This document shows, one piece after another, positions 35,825 through 44,707 of a stretch of DNA of 64,000 nucleotides. The notes beneath the pieces are model-generated. The model saw only the letters and a program-made list of their open reading frames with translations. It ran no database searches and was not told the DNA's origin. The position numbers and the translations under genes were made by a program. How positions within the stretch are numbered: position 1 is the stretch's first letter; each line of letters starts with the position of its first letter. The DNA is from CAXOVX01 sp964213345 (lineage in GTDB: Bacteria > Pseudomonadota > Alphaproteobacteria > Rickettsiales > Midichloriaceae), in assembly GCA_964213345.1 (NCBI GenBank), contig CAXOVX010000022.1:1-64000 (forward strand), read 5' to 3'.

Positions 35825-36196
35825 CTAACTACTTATTACCTCGGTTACACTGTCTTTACGTATTTGTATCTTTACATCTGGAGCAATTTCTACAGTAATT
35901 ATATTGCTGTTACCTTCTGTTTTGACTACAGTAGCTACAATACCACCAGCTGTCATAACCTTAGTTCCTTTAACTAAACTAGCCACCATGTTTTGATGTT
36001 CCTTCACTTTCCTTTGCTGTGGTCGTATCAGAAGAAAGTAAAAAACCACCATTATTAAAACAAGCGGAATGAAACTTGTCCACATAGATGCCTGTTTTGG
36101 AGCCACTGTCTCAACTACTTCTTCTGCTAATGCTGTTGTAGAAGCCAAGACCATCATAATAAACAGCGACATACGGACTTTATAAGACGTAATCAT
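35825..36196 (-). CDS. yajC: Preprotein translocase accessory subunit YajC
   Basis: Small single-span inner-membrane partner of SecDF. The 123 residues have an N-terminal hydrophobic segment resembling a signal (MSLFIMMVLASTTALA), a membrane segment at about 40-60 (FIPLVLIMVVFYFLLIRPQQRKVKEHQNMVASL, the family hallmark), and a small cytoplasmic domain with GTKVMTAGGIVATVVK. secD normally follows; here ptrB does. Confidence 0.93.
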   Translation of the reverse strand: MITSYKVRMSLFIMMVLASTTALAEEVVETVAPKQASMWTSFIPLVLIMVVFYFLLIRPQQRKVKEHQNMVASLVKGTKVMTAGGIVATVVKTEGNSNIITVEIAPDVKIQIRKDSVTEVISS

Positions 36197-36302
36197 ATAT
36201 ATGCAAAAAAAAATGGGTTCAATAGGTAAAGCACCAAACCCCGAAGGGTATATATCACTGCACTTCTTAACGCAACATCTTTTCCAAAATCAATATTTCA
36301 AT

Positions 36303-37265
36303 TTAGAACTTAAGCATAGAAGTCAAAGCCCTTACCCCTGCTACAGATTCATGAAACATAGCATACTCTTGCTCATTCAGTGGTATTTCCACAACTCTCT
36401 CTGCTCCGTTTGCTCCTATGATTACAGGCACTCCCACATACAAATTATTTACTCCATACTCACCATTTAAATAGGTTGCACACGATAACATTCTTTTCTG
36501 ATCAAATAAATATGACTCGGCCATAGCTATAACAGAAGTAGCAGGAGCATAATATGCGGAGCACGTTTGGAGTAATGCTACTATCTCTCCTCCCCCATTT
36601 TTAGTACGCTCGATTACTGCTTCTAATTTCTCTTTAGACAGCATTCCCATCTCGATAATTTGCGACAAAGGAATGCCTCCCACTGAGGTAAATCTAGGAA
36701 GAGGTACCATACCGTTGCCATGTCCCCCCAGTGTTATTGTAGAAATATCTCTTGCAGAAATATTTAGCGCCTTAGCTAGAAAATAGCAAAATCTTCCCGA
36801 ATCAAGAACCCCTGCCATCCCCACTACTTTGTGACGATGCAATCCGCTGTAGCTCTGGAAAACATGAACCATTGCATCCAGCGGATTTGTAACAACAATA
36901 ACAAACGCATCACTGGCATATTTTCTTACCTTTTCTGCTACACATTTTATAATTTCAGCATTAGTATTTAATAGATCATCCCTACTCATACCAGGCTTAC
37001 GTGCAACTCCTGCTGTAATTATCACTAAATCAGCTCCCTCTATATCGCTATATTCAGCTGTTCCAAACAAACACCCACTTTGCAACTCTATACCAGTAGA
37101 CTCATTTATATCTAAAGCTTTGCCTTGAGCTGTTTCAGCAGTACGATCTAATAGTACAACATCTCCCAAATTTTTGTACCTCATCATATACGCCAAGGCA
37201 CCACCTATGTTTCCCCCCCCTATCAGGGCAATTTTATTACATTTTGCCACAATCTTTTCTTTCAA
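36303..37265 (-). CDS. mdh: Malate dehydrogenase
   Basis: Interconverts malate and oxaloacetate with NAD in the TCA cycle. The 320 residues are of the LDH-like alphaproteobacterial type: KIALIGGGNIGGALAYMM at about 10-27 (NAD loop), ITAGVARKPGMSRDDLL (active-site loop with Arg), VVTNPLDAMVHVFQ with the catalytic Asp, and the catalytic His in LGGHGNGMVPL. In nearly all family members the last reads GGHGDTMVP; the Asp and Thr after His are here Asn and Gly. It lies 78 bases downstream of addA and 106 bases upstream of yajC. Confidence 0.94.
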   Translation of the reverse strand: MKEKIVAKCNKIALIGGGNIGGALAYMMRYKNLGDVVLLDRTAETAQGKALDINESTGIELQSGCLFGTAEYSDIEGADLVIITAGVARKPGMSRDDLLNTNAEIIKCVAEKVRKYASDAFVIVVTNPLDAMVHVFQSYSGLHRHKVVGMAGVLDSGRFCYFLAKALNISARDISTITLGGHGNGMVPLPRFTSVGGIPLSQIIEMGMLSKEKLEAVIERTKNGGGEIVALLQTCSAYYAPATSVIAMAESYLFDQKRMLSCATYLNGEYGVNNLYVGVPVIIGANGAERVVEIPLNEQEYAMFHESVAGVRALTSMLKF

Positions 37266-37343
37266 TTGAATAAAGTTACTAACAAACTAACGTCCACTAG
37301 AGTAAGCGATAATTTCATGATATCAAACAGAAATTTATAGACA

Positions 37344-40154
37344 TTAGAAATAACTTCCTTTTTCGATACAATTAACACCACACTCTTTTATAATATTGTA
37401 CCAATTTCTAATGCTGTTTTTTCGCTCTTTATCACGTATGCCTGCAGCATATAGTTCACTACGTGCTCGGGTTAAGGCTACATAAAGCAACCTCATATTT
37501 TCTTCTTTTTCCCTAGTATTATCTTTACTCTTTAAATAGCTTATATAACTGGTATCACTACCCATGTTGACTAAAAACCAGTCATCAATCCATATTATAC
37601 CGCTGGGAGGCAAAGATTCCGAATAAGATGCATCTGCAAGGATCACAATTGGGGCTTCTAGGCCTTTAGCAGCATGTACCGTCATAATCTTTACTCCTAG
37701 GTGAATAGAGTTTTCCACTTTTTTAGAAGATCTATGCTGCATTGCAGCACAAAACCATCCAACAAAAGAAGTAAGCGTTCCACTCTCTTTACCCGAATCA
37801 ACATAGTGAAATTCAAACAATTGTTGCATAAAAAAACTTAATAATATATCACCATATTCACCAAAAGCCTTTTTAGTAGCTTCAACTATTATCTTATCAT
37901 CCCTATTAAACAGCATATTATAAAAATCATGAGCAAGAAAAAATTTCTGATAGGTAGCGATAAATGATGACAAAATTTCATAACATGACATCACCCACTT
38001 TTCAGTACTAGCTCTACGCGCAATTTCACTCCATATGAAATCTTGCCTCTTATAAGCTAAAGTGAATAATTGATCCTCATTTATTCCTATAAGTGGCGAT
38101 TTAAGCAGTATAGCCAAATTCATATCATCATAAGGAAGTAGCACAAATTTCGCTATGGCAAGCAAATCATGCATCAAAATGTGAGTGTACATATTACTAC
38201 TGATAAGATCGCATACTCCAATCTTGAGCTTTTTAAGTTCTTCTACTAGACATCGTTGTACGTCGCAACGTTTACGAAACAAAACCATTATATCAGAAGC
38301 CACAACTGGTTTTTGCGTTCCCACTATTACTCTTTTAGCACTAAGCCATTTATGTATTTCAGAACTTATTACTTGAGCTATCTGCTTACCCACTTCATCA
38401 ACAAAAAGTCCATTATCCGCATTTTTTTCATAGATTGGCAGCGCCCACACGTCATTATTGCTACGAATATTCTCTTTTTTGTCGATAGGAATTTCCCACA
38501 GCTCAACTGCACCATTAACTCTATCATGCGCTGCAATATGTTTTATTGTGCAATCTTTATCTCTGTTTACACCTTCAGAAACCGCGGGGAAAGCCCCACT
38601 AAATACTGAGTTGTTACAAATGTTATCCACTACTTCTAAAATATTAGGAGCACAGCGAAAACACATATTTAGGTCGATTTCATACCAAATTTGTTTTGCA
38701 TTTATAACTTTGTCCTTAAACCAAAATTTAATTACTTGGAAAATCCAAGGCTGAGCACCTTGAAAACCAAAAATAGATTGCTTAAAGTCTCCAACTATAA
38801 AGATTGTTCTATTAGCAGTTCCGCGAGCTCCTAATCCCGTATAAAATTCAGAAGTTAAAATTTTTAATAAATGCCACTGCAATGCGCTAAGATCTTGTGC
38901 TTCATCTACTAAAACATGATCAATAATCATGCCAAGATGATATAGCAGTGATAGCCCAACACCTGGGTCTTCCAGTAATTCTATTGTATAGACGATTAAA
39001 TCATTATATTCAAAATAACGCTTCGCTTTTTTTAATTGCTGATATTTCCGGTAAACATGTAGCGCAAAAATGCTAAACGCGCTTGCATTAGCAGCGTATT
39101 GCTGGGCTCTAATTTCTTCCCATAAATTTTCCAATTTCAATTGCTCACATCTTATAAATTCACGAATATGTGGATAACGTTCTAAAAATTGGCTTTTTAT
39201 TTTTAAACGTTGCCTCGGTTTATATTGGGATGTTAAAAAAAATTGGCTGTACCTTGTAAAAGTCGCAAGCTTACCTTCTTGGTCTTGCGCTATCCATTCA
39301 CGTAATTCTTGCACTTGTTCACCATGAGAGTAGACAAAGTCAATAAATTCCGAGTATGTATGCACATCTAAACTGCCAATGTATTTTCCTATAACATCAA
39401 CACTGCTACTGTCAATGCATGCTCCAACCAAGTCATAGCTTTTTTGCGTAAATAATTGTTCTAACAACTCAAGATTTGATTCATTTTCTAGATGCGCAAA
39501 GTACTTACGCGCATCAGTCGTGCAATTTGTAAGTTCAAAAGTTAAATTGCACAGTGAGTCAATGTCAAATAATGTAAGCAGCTTACTAGCACTATCTTTT
39601 AAATTCGCAGTATCATCCATCAATGCCTCACGCAATACAGCATCGAATGCTTCTGACCATAAATTACCTTTTTTTACTTCATCTATAATGGTACCGGTAT
39701 CTATGGGGTAATCTACGCCTAAAATTACACTACAACGCTTTAGTATAAAGGCACAAAACCCATGTATAGTTTGAATTCTGATAGTTTGTTCTCTTTGTAA
39801 GAAAAGGACATAAAGTTGTCGTGCTAGCTCTATTTCTTTCTCTGTAGGATTAACACCAGTTAATATCAACAAATCCTGAATTAATTCTTCTTGTGAACAA
39901 ATTAACCACCAGCATAATTTATTTTCTAACCTAGTTAACATTTCTTCTGCAGCAGCATTGGTAAATGTTATGCATAAAATGCTGCTTATCTTGGCTCCTT
40001 TTAATAAAAGACGCAATATGCGATCGGTAAGTACCTTAGTCTTACCACTACCCGCCGACGCATCCACGTACACGCTAGCCCATGGGCTAGATGCCAGACG
40101 CTGTTTTTTTTGTACATCTCCAATACTTGCCTTACCTAGGATATCAGTATGCAT
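37344..40154 (-). CDS. addA: AddA-type UvrD/RecB-family helicase without nuclease domain
   Basis: SF1A helicase related to the AddA subunit of double-strand-break repair. The 936 residues show motif I VDASAGSGKTKVLTDRILRLL (about 31-51), Ia ILCITFTNAAAEEMLTRL, motif II HVLVDEAQDLSALQWHLL near 413, motif III IFIVGDFKQSIFGFQGA, motif V IMTVHAAKGLEAPIVILADA and motif VI RLLYVALTRARSELYAAG at about 893. The protein ends some 35 residues later. Typical AddA proteins are about 1150-1200 residues with a C-terminal RecB-like nuclease, which is absent. No addB is in the window. Confidence 0.88.
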   Translation of the reverse strand: MHTDILGKASIGDVQKKQRLASSPWASVYVDASAGSGKTKVLTDRILRLLLKGAKISSILCITFTNAAAEEMLTRLENKLCWWLICSQEELIQDLLILTGVNPTEKEIELARQLYVLFLQREQTIRIQTIHGFCAFILKRCSVILGVDYPIDTGTIIDEVKKGNLWSEAFDAVLREALMDDTANLKDSASKLLTLFDIDSLCNLTFELTNCTTDARKYFAHLENESNLELLEQLFTQKSYDLVGACIDSSSVDVIGKYIGSLDVHTYSEFIDFVYSHGEQVQELREWIAQDQEGKLATFTRYSQFFLTSQYKPRQRLKIKSQFLERYPHIREFIRCEQLKLENLWEEIRAQQYAANASAFSIFALHVYRKYQQLKKAKRYFEYNDLIVYTIELLEDPGVGLSLLYHLGMIIDHVLVDEAQDLSALQWHLLKILTSEFYTGLGARGTANRTIFIVGDFKQSIFGFQGAQPWIFQVIKFWFKDKVINAKQIWYEIDLNMCFRCAPNILEVVDNICNNSVFSGAFPAVSEGVNRDKDCTIKHIAAHDRVNGAVELWEIPIDKKENIRSNNDVWALPIYEKNADNGLFVDEVGKQIAQVISSEIHKWLSAKRVIVGTQKPVVASDIMVLFRKRCDVQRCLVEELKKLKIGVCDLISSNMYTHILMHDLLAIAKFVLLPYDDMNLAILLKSPLIGINEDQLFTLAYKRQDFIWSEIARRASTEKWVMSCYEILSSFIATYQKFFLAHDFYNMLFNRDDKIIVEATKKAFGEYGDILLSFFMQQLFEFHYVDSGKESGTLTSFVGWFCAAMQHRSSKKVENSIHLGVKIMTVHAAKGLEAPIVILADASYSESLPPSGIIWIDDWFLVNMGSDTSYISYLKSKDNTREKEENMRLLYVALTRARSELYAAGIRDKERKNSIRNWYNIIKECGVNCIEKGSYF

Positions 40155-40201
40155 ATAACTCTGCGTTTTTTACCAATTAATTTTTTAAATCCTTTCCCTA
40201 C

Positions 40202-40230
40202 TTGATAAATTGTACATTCTAATCTATCAT
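40202..40230 (+). promoter_or_regulatory. Possible sigma70-type promoter for the DsbA-like gene
   Basis: TTGATA at 40202-40207 and TATCAT at 40225-40230 with a 17-base spacer, 48 bases before the start codon. The spacing is optimal; both hexamers deviate slightly from consensus. Confidence 0.4.
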
Positions 40231-40278
40231 CCTGCGTTGTATGAGTAAGATAAACCTATAGAAAAAAGAGTTTAAGTT

Positions 40279-41214
40279 ATGAATCGTAAAGCTATCACCT
40301 CCTACTTGCTAATTATACTTTTTGTTGTTTTTCTCATTTTTGCTTACTCTAAATATACAAATAAGACTATGCAACATGAAAAAGACGAGCTGAAGCAAAG
40401 TATTTTAGATGCAGTCAAGCTAGAGCTAGATACGGGAAAGTCTCCAGAAACCGCACTGACGGGAAGCACTAATTTAACCACGGCTCAGGTAGAAACAATA
40501 GTAAAAGACATTATAAAAAATAACCCAGAGTTGCTAATTGAAAGCGTAAATAAATTTGCTACAGCTAAAGCATATGCAGATAAAGCCAAAGCCGCCTACA
40601 AAATTGGAGCTCTACGTGATAAATTAGAAAATGATACAAATGATCCAGTGTTGGGCGATCCTAATGCAACCATCAAAATTGTAGAATTTTTCGATTATTG
40701 CTGCAGTGCCTGTAAGATGATGGATTCAGTCAAACGACAGATATTAGATAAAAATCCAGATGTGAAGTTTATATTGAAGCCAATGCCTATACTGGGAGAA
40801 AGTTCAGTACTGCCCATTAAGTTCGCTTTGGCAATAAATAAACTTGATAAAACAAAATTTTCTGCCTTTGAAGAATTGAATTATGCTTGTGAGCAAAAGC
40901 AAGATGGTCTATTTGAACTTGCGGAAAAAGCAGGGGTTGATGTAGCAAAATTAAAGCAAATTTTCTCAGATAAGAATAATGATGCTCAACTTAATCAGGT
41001 AATACAAAATAACTTGAAGCTAGCTCAAGATCTAGAAGTACACGGCACGCCTACGTGCATACTTGGGGATCAGTTGTTAGTAGGGGCACTAAGCTATGAA
41101 GCACTGCAACAAGCGGTAGATGCAGCAAGAAAACAACCTGCGCCTCAAGCAACAGCGCAGCCAAGCAGTACAGATACTACTGCAACAACCACAGATAGCA
41201 GCAGCAGCAAATGA
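40279..41214 (+). CDS. DsbA-like thiol-disulfide oxidoreductase
   Basis: Envelope thioredoxin-fold protein. The 311 residues have one N-terminal membrane segment at about 7-25 (TSYLLIILFVVFLIFAYS), a helical linker with a DUF-like TAQVETIVKDIIKNNPELLIESV stretch, then the catalytic domain with GDPNATIKIVEFFDYCCSACKMM (CSAC at about 143-146, preceded by an extra Cys) and the cis-proline loop VHGTPTCILGDQLLVG. This layout matches Rickettsiales periplasmic DsbA/Com1-type proteins. The tail after residue 285 is low-complexity (P, A, Q, T, S). A cysteine-rich exported protein at 48213 and the beta-barrel at 41759 are possible clients, by inference. Confidence 0.9.
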   Translation: MNRKAITSYLLIILFVVFLIFAYSKYTNKTMQHEKDELKQSILDAVKLELDTGKSPETALTGSTNLTTAQVETIVKDIIKNNPELLIESVNKFATAKAYADKAKAAYKIGALRDKLENDTNDPVLGDPNATIKIVEFFDYCCSACKMMDSVKRQILDKNPDVKFILKPMPILGESSVLPIKFALAINKLDKTKFSAFEELNYACEQKQDGLFELAEKAGVDVAKLKQIFSDKNNDAQLNQVIQNNLKLAQDLEVHGTPTCILGDQLLVGALSYEALQQAVDAARKQPAPQATAQPSSTDTTATTTDSSSSK

Positions 41215-41241
41215 TGCAAAAAAAGGGGGCCAAAGACGGCA

Positions 41242-41265
41242 GGGAGGTCTCAAAAACTTCCCCCC
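41242..41265 (+). terminator. Weak hairpin after the DsbA-like gene
   Basis: GGGAGGT and ACTTCCC pair around a seven-base loop, 30 bases after the stop. The run of T expected of an intrinsic terminator does not follow directly; a T-run comes at 41284. Confidence 0.25.
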
Positions 41266-41445
41266 GCGGTCTCATATATTAGATTTTTTCAAAAAAAGCT
41301 CGCTACTCTATCACTAATGAAGGCTTTGAGCACTGAAGAGGTGCAGCAGTTCGTGACAGTCGAGGGCCTAGCCCACTACGGAATAGATGGTGGGCAGTGA
41401 TATGGACATGTGGTAGATACCTATTTTAAAAAACCCAGTAAACAG

Positions 41446-41514
41446 AACGCCATATAGAAATGGATTTTAAAGAAGTATATTGTTGTTACGTTGATGATTT
41501 TTGCAATAGATTTA
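41446..41514 (+). mobile_element. IS982 N-terminal fragment
   Basis: GAAATGGATTTTAAAGAAGT then ATTGTTGTTACGTTGATGAT matches the start of IS982 copies B and D (MEMDFKEVYCCYVDDFCNRFI). It is cut off at TTTATA, where PE-1 copy I begins. Confidence 0.75.
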
Positions 41515-41642
41515 TACCGAATCCCATTTTTTAATGAGCACTGGGAGCGTAAATGGTGATGGTAAAGGAGCGCAGTCATGCGGGGCCGACTGAGCCTGAA
41601 TTTTGCAACGCGGACAACGTGGCAGCGTTAAAAGGAGACGTT
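41513..41642 (+). repeat. PE-1 palindromic element, copy I, at an IS982 breakpoint
   Basis: Left end TATACCGAATCCCATTTTTT, interior TGAGCACTGGGAGCGTAAAT and CTGAGCCTGAATTTTGCAAC, right end TTAAAAGGAGACGTTAG, the last being diverged. It starts within an IS982 fragment at a TA dinucleotide. Confidence 0.8.
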
Positions 41643-41758
41643 AGCCTTGTGGCAGAACTCACTCATTAAGTTGTTTGATACTATACCAATTACCTCTACA
41701 TAAACCCCAGCATCCAAACATTTATTAGCACTTAATAACGTCAAACATGGGCTTGGGC

Positions 41759-42559
41759 CTAGAAACGTAGCCTAATACCCGCAAATACGGCATGAGCAGA
41801 TAGCTTAGGATTGGCAGGATTATGAGTATCTTTTTTACCATCTGCCATAGTCATTTGGTTTGTAGTAGCAGCATTTCCCAGATCTAGGTATTTGTAGCTT
41901 ACGTCAATACTTACGCGATTTGATACATCATAATTTATACCAGCTCCGACGTTCCAAGCAAGTTGCCAATTAGATTTTCCCTGCAATGTTGCAATCAATT
42001 TAGACTTATCTGCGGTGTCATACAATTGGTAATCACTAACTTTATTTCTAACTCCCCCTACCCCAATAATTATATAAGGATTTATTTTTCTAAATGCAGC
42101 TACATCTATCATAGTATTCAGCATACAGGCAGTACTGGATATCTTTTGCGTAAAAAGGTACCGATAATTCTTTGTTGTAATTTTGCTACTTTCTTTCTTG
42201 AATTCAAAATTATTGAACCGCAGTACTGAAATACTTTCCCTCAAATTAGGAGAGAATTTATATCCTATACTACCACCATATACCACACTCTTCTCCGGCT
42301 TTAAGTTATTATAATAGTCATAGTTAGTAAACTCCGTTGGCATTGCTACTCCAGCGTCAATCCCTACATAAATTTTATCGCCTAAAAATGGAGCTTTTTT
42401 TACTGAATGCTTTGACTTTGCGTGCACAGCATGAAAATACGAAGCTCTCTTCGCTGGAGGTGAGCTGGTGACTGGATATCCCGCCGCGTGTGCAAGAGTA
42501 AAATCAAACATCGATAACATTAATATCGAACATTTTAGACAATTTAGCCTATTTCTCAT
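41759..42559 (-). CDS. Outer-membrane beta-barrel protein (OMP_b-brl type)
   Basis: Predicted surface-exposed porin-like barrel. The 266 residues open with a signal peptide (MRNRLNCLKCSILMLSMFDFTLAHAAG, cleavage near 26). A short Lys/His-rich linker leads to alternating strands: DKIYVGIDAGVAMP, VVYGGSIGYKFSPNLRESISVL, INPYIIIGVGGVRNKV, WQLAWNVGAGINYDVSNRVSIDVSYKYLDLG, ending AHAVFAGIRLRF with the terminal Phe recognised by the Bam machinery. It resembles small surface antigens of Rickettsiales. Loops are likely exposed to the host. Confidence 0.85.
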   Translation of the reverse strand: MRNRLNCLKCSILMLSMFDFTLAHAAGYPVTSSPPAKRASYFHAVHAKSKHSVKKAPFLGDKIYVGIDAGVAMPTEFTNYDYYNNLKPEKSVVYGGSIGYKFSPNLRESISVLRFNNFEFKKESSKITTKNYRYLFTQKISSTACMLNTMIDVAAFRKINPYIIIGVGGVRNKVSDYQLYDTADKSKLIATLQGKSNWQLAWNVGAGINYDVSNRVSIDVSYKYLDLGNAATTNQMTMADGKKDTHNPANPKLSAHAVFAGIRLRF

Positions 42560-42595
42560 CTTTACCGCTTCTTGTTTATTGATTGATATAGTAAT

Positions 42596-44353
42596 CTATG
42601 TAGTATAACATTCATGAGTAGCACTATTGTAATGCCATGTACTCATTTCACCTCCAAATGCAAAATCTGGATTTAAAGAGTCATGCCCTCCCCAAGCAGT
42701 ACATACCTTTTTACACTGGGAGCAAATTTCCTCCGCCATGCTTTTGCTCGGCATCTTTATACCGTCATGGAATACTCCCGGACATTTACCGCAATAAGCA
42801 CACAAGCGCGCATGAACAGCTGAATCGAATGCAATCATAGACACTGCACCATCAGGGCAATCTTTGCCAGGTTTGCTCATATCAACAACAGACCAGGAGA
42901 TGAAAGTGCAAAAAAAAGATGGATGCTCTTGATGCAATAACTTATCAACAGATTCCATGCTGTTCACAATCACCTTAATGCGACTCCACCTTAGAGAGCC
43001 TGCTAAAGCGCCATTTATATCCTGCACAATCTGAGCATCGTTTAGAACTGTGTTTTTTTGAATTTGATTCACAGCATTAGCTAAATCTGGTAGCTTCTTG
43101 GCAAGTTCCTCTACATTTGTTATTTTGACACCACTCAAATCGTCTTTAGCATTAGTAAATTTTTTTGAATTCTCAGTACGCATTTCTATCTCTTGCTCAA
43201 TCTGAGCACCATTTAAGATCACATCTCGCTTAATTTTATTTGCAGTGCTGGCCAAATTTGATAGTTGCTTAGCTAGTTCATCTGCATTTGTTATTTTTAC
43301 ATTACTTAAATCCTTTTTAGCAGCATTGAGATCTACGGAATCTTTTGCATACTCTCCTATTTTCTGCTTAATCTGAGCATCGTTTTGGACCGTATTTTGC
43401 TTAATTCCATTCACAACGCTAACCAAGTCTAGCAGCTGTTTAGCCAGCTCATCTACGCTTGTTATTTTGACACCACTCAACCCATTTTGAGCGGCGATAA
43501 ATTTTTTTGAGTTCTCAGTATGTGTCTCTATCTCTTGCTTAATCTGAGCATCATTTAGGATCGTACCTTGCTTAATTCCATTCACAACACCAACTAGGGT
43601 TAATAGCTGGTTAAGCAACGCATCCACATTTGTTATTTTGATACTACCCAAATCTTTTTTTGCATTAACGAGATCTGCAGAATCTTTCGTATATTCTTCT
43701 ACTTTTTGCTTAATATGAACATCATTCGAGATTGTACCTGACTCAATTTGATTCACAGCATTAGCTAAATCTGGTAGCTTCTTGGCAAGCTCCACCACAT
43801 TTGTTATTTTTACACTACTGAATGCAGTCTTAGCGTCAGCAAGATCTTTGGAATCCTGTACATATCCCTTCATCTCCTGTACAATTTTATTACTATCCTG
43901 GATTATATCTTGTTTTGTAGTGTTTATGATAATATTAGCTAGGGTTGTTAGCTGTTTTACGAGCCCATCTACATCTCGTATTGAGATGTTACTTAGCGCT
44001 TTGATGGCTACTGCAAGTTTTTGTGCATCTGCTACATTACCTACTATATCTGCTGAAATCTGGCCATCACTCAGGATCGCACTCGGTTGAATTATATTCA
44101 CTGCCTTAGCTATATTTGACAGCTGCGCAGCAAGCTGATTTATATCGGACACTTTCACGCCAGCTAAGGCAGTCATAGCCTCCGTAGTTTTTTTGATTTT
44201 TTCAATTACGTCTGGCGGATACGGACAAAAAGGACAAAAAGCCAGCATAACCTCTGCTTTCACAGTACAATCTTTATTCATAGTATCCATAACAGTCTGA
44301 GCATCAAGAGGAACAACTTCGCTTGAATGTGGAAAATCACTCATATTTATCAA
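42596..44353 (-). CDS. Protein with tandem 57-residue repeats and cysteine-rich ends
   Basis: Not a family I recognise. The 585 residues hold about six full repeats of 57-58 residues between 96 and 438, plus a partial unit on each side. Each unit runs DAQIKQEIE..., then LSGVKITNVDELAKQL and DLANAVNQIK-TILN. Units alternate: 3 and 5 share EYTKDSxDLxxAKKDL, 4 and 6 share TENSKKF...LSGVKIT, so the present array probably grew by doubling a two-unit block. The pattern predicts paired helices. The N-terminus has CPFCPYPP at 40-47; the last 100 residues hold nine or so Cys, including CAYCGKC and CSQCKKVC, which might bind metal or form disulfides. No signal peptide. It lies divergent to dprA. Confidence 0.8.
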   Translation of the reverse strand: MINMSDFPHSSEVVPLDAQTVMDTMNKDCTVKAEVMLAFCPFCPYPPDVIEKIKKTTEAMTALAGVKVSDINQLAAQLSNIAKAVNIIQPSAILSDGQISADIVGNVADAQKLAVAIKALSNISIRDVDGLVKQLTTLANIIINTTKQDIIQDSNKIVQEMKGYVQDSKDLADAKTAFSSVKITNVVELAKKLPDLANAVNQIESGTISNDVHIKQKVEEYTKDSADLVNAKKDLGSIKITNVDALLNQLLTLVGVVNGIKQGTILNDAQIKQEIETHTENSKKFIAAQNGLSGVKITSVDELAKQLLDLVSVVNGIKQNTVQNDAQIKQKIGEYAKDSVDLNAAKKDLSNVKITNADELAKQLSNLASTANKIKRDVILNGAQIEQEIEMRTENSKKFTNAKDDLSGVKITNVEELAKKLPDLANAVNQIQKNTVLNDAQIVQDINGALAGSLRWSRIKVIVNSMESVDKLLHQEHPSFFCTFISWSVVDMSKPGKDCPDGAVSMIAFDSAVHARLCAYCGKCPGVFHDGIKMPSKSMAEEICSQCKKVCTAWGGHDSLNPDFAFGGEMSTWHYNSATHECYTT

Positions 44354-44707
44354 TATTTATCACTTATATTTTACATTTATTTGTAAGCATTTGCGGTAAA
44401 ACAGAAAATCTACCAACATTTTCACAACAAAATGAGTAAAGCTGTGCAGGTAAAAAGATATAACACAAAATCCCATAACGAGATGAGTGTATAGTGTTAT
44501 GTAATTCAATGTCTACTGTTTGAAATGAAAATACGGATATATTTTTCAAATAATTCGTATATGTTTTTTATTGTTGTATTTTAATGTATGTAAGGCGTAT
44601 TTCCCGTATTAACTTGAAAATTTATGCTAGATTCAAAAATGAATAATGCTTTTCATTTTCCGCTTACTCCGTTATAATGCGTAAAATTAACCGTGACCTG
44701 ATTTGAT
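44354..44707. other. Divergent spacer between the repeat protein and dprA
   Basis: 354 AT-rich bases that must hold the promoters for both genes. I cannot single out a convincing promoter, and no repeat or RNA gene is evident. Confidence 0.4.

Noticed and set aside
41281..41400. Possible PE-2 copy downstream of the DsbA-like gene
   Set aside because: A few shared words (AGCTCGCT, TTTGAGCACTGAAG) but no convincing pair of ends.
42970..44100. Regular DNA repeats that might be taken for a CRISPR array
   Set aside because: The period is about 171 bases, the repeats diverge, and they stay in frame within one protein; they code for the 57-residue repeat.
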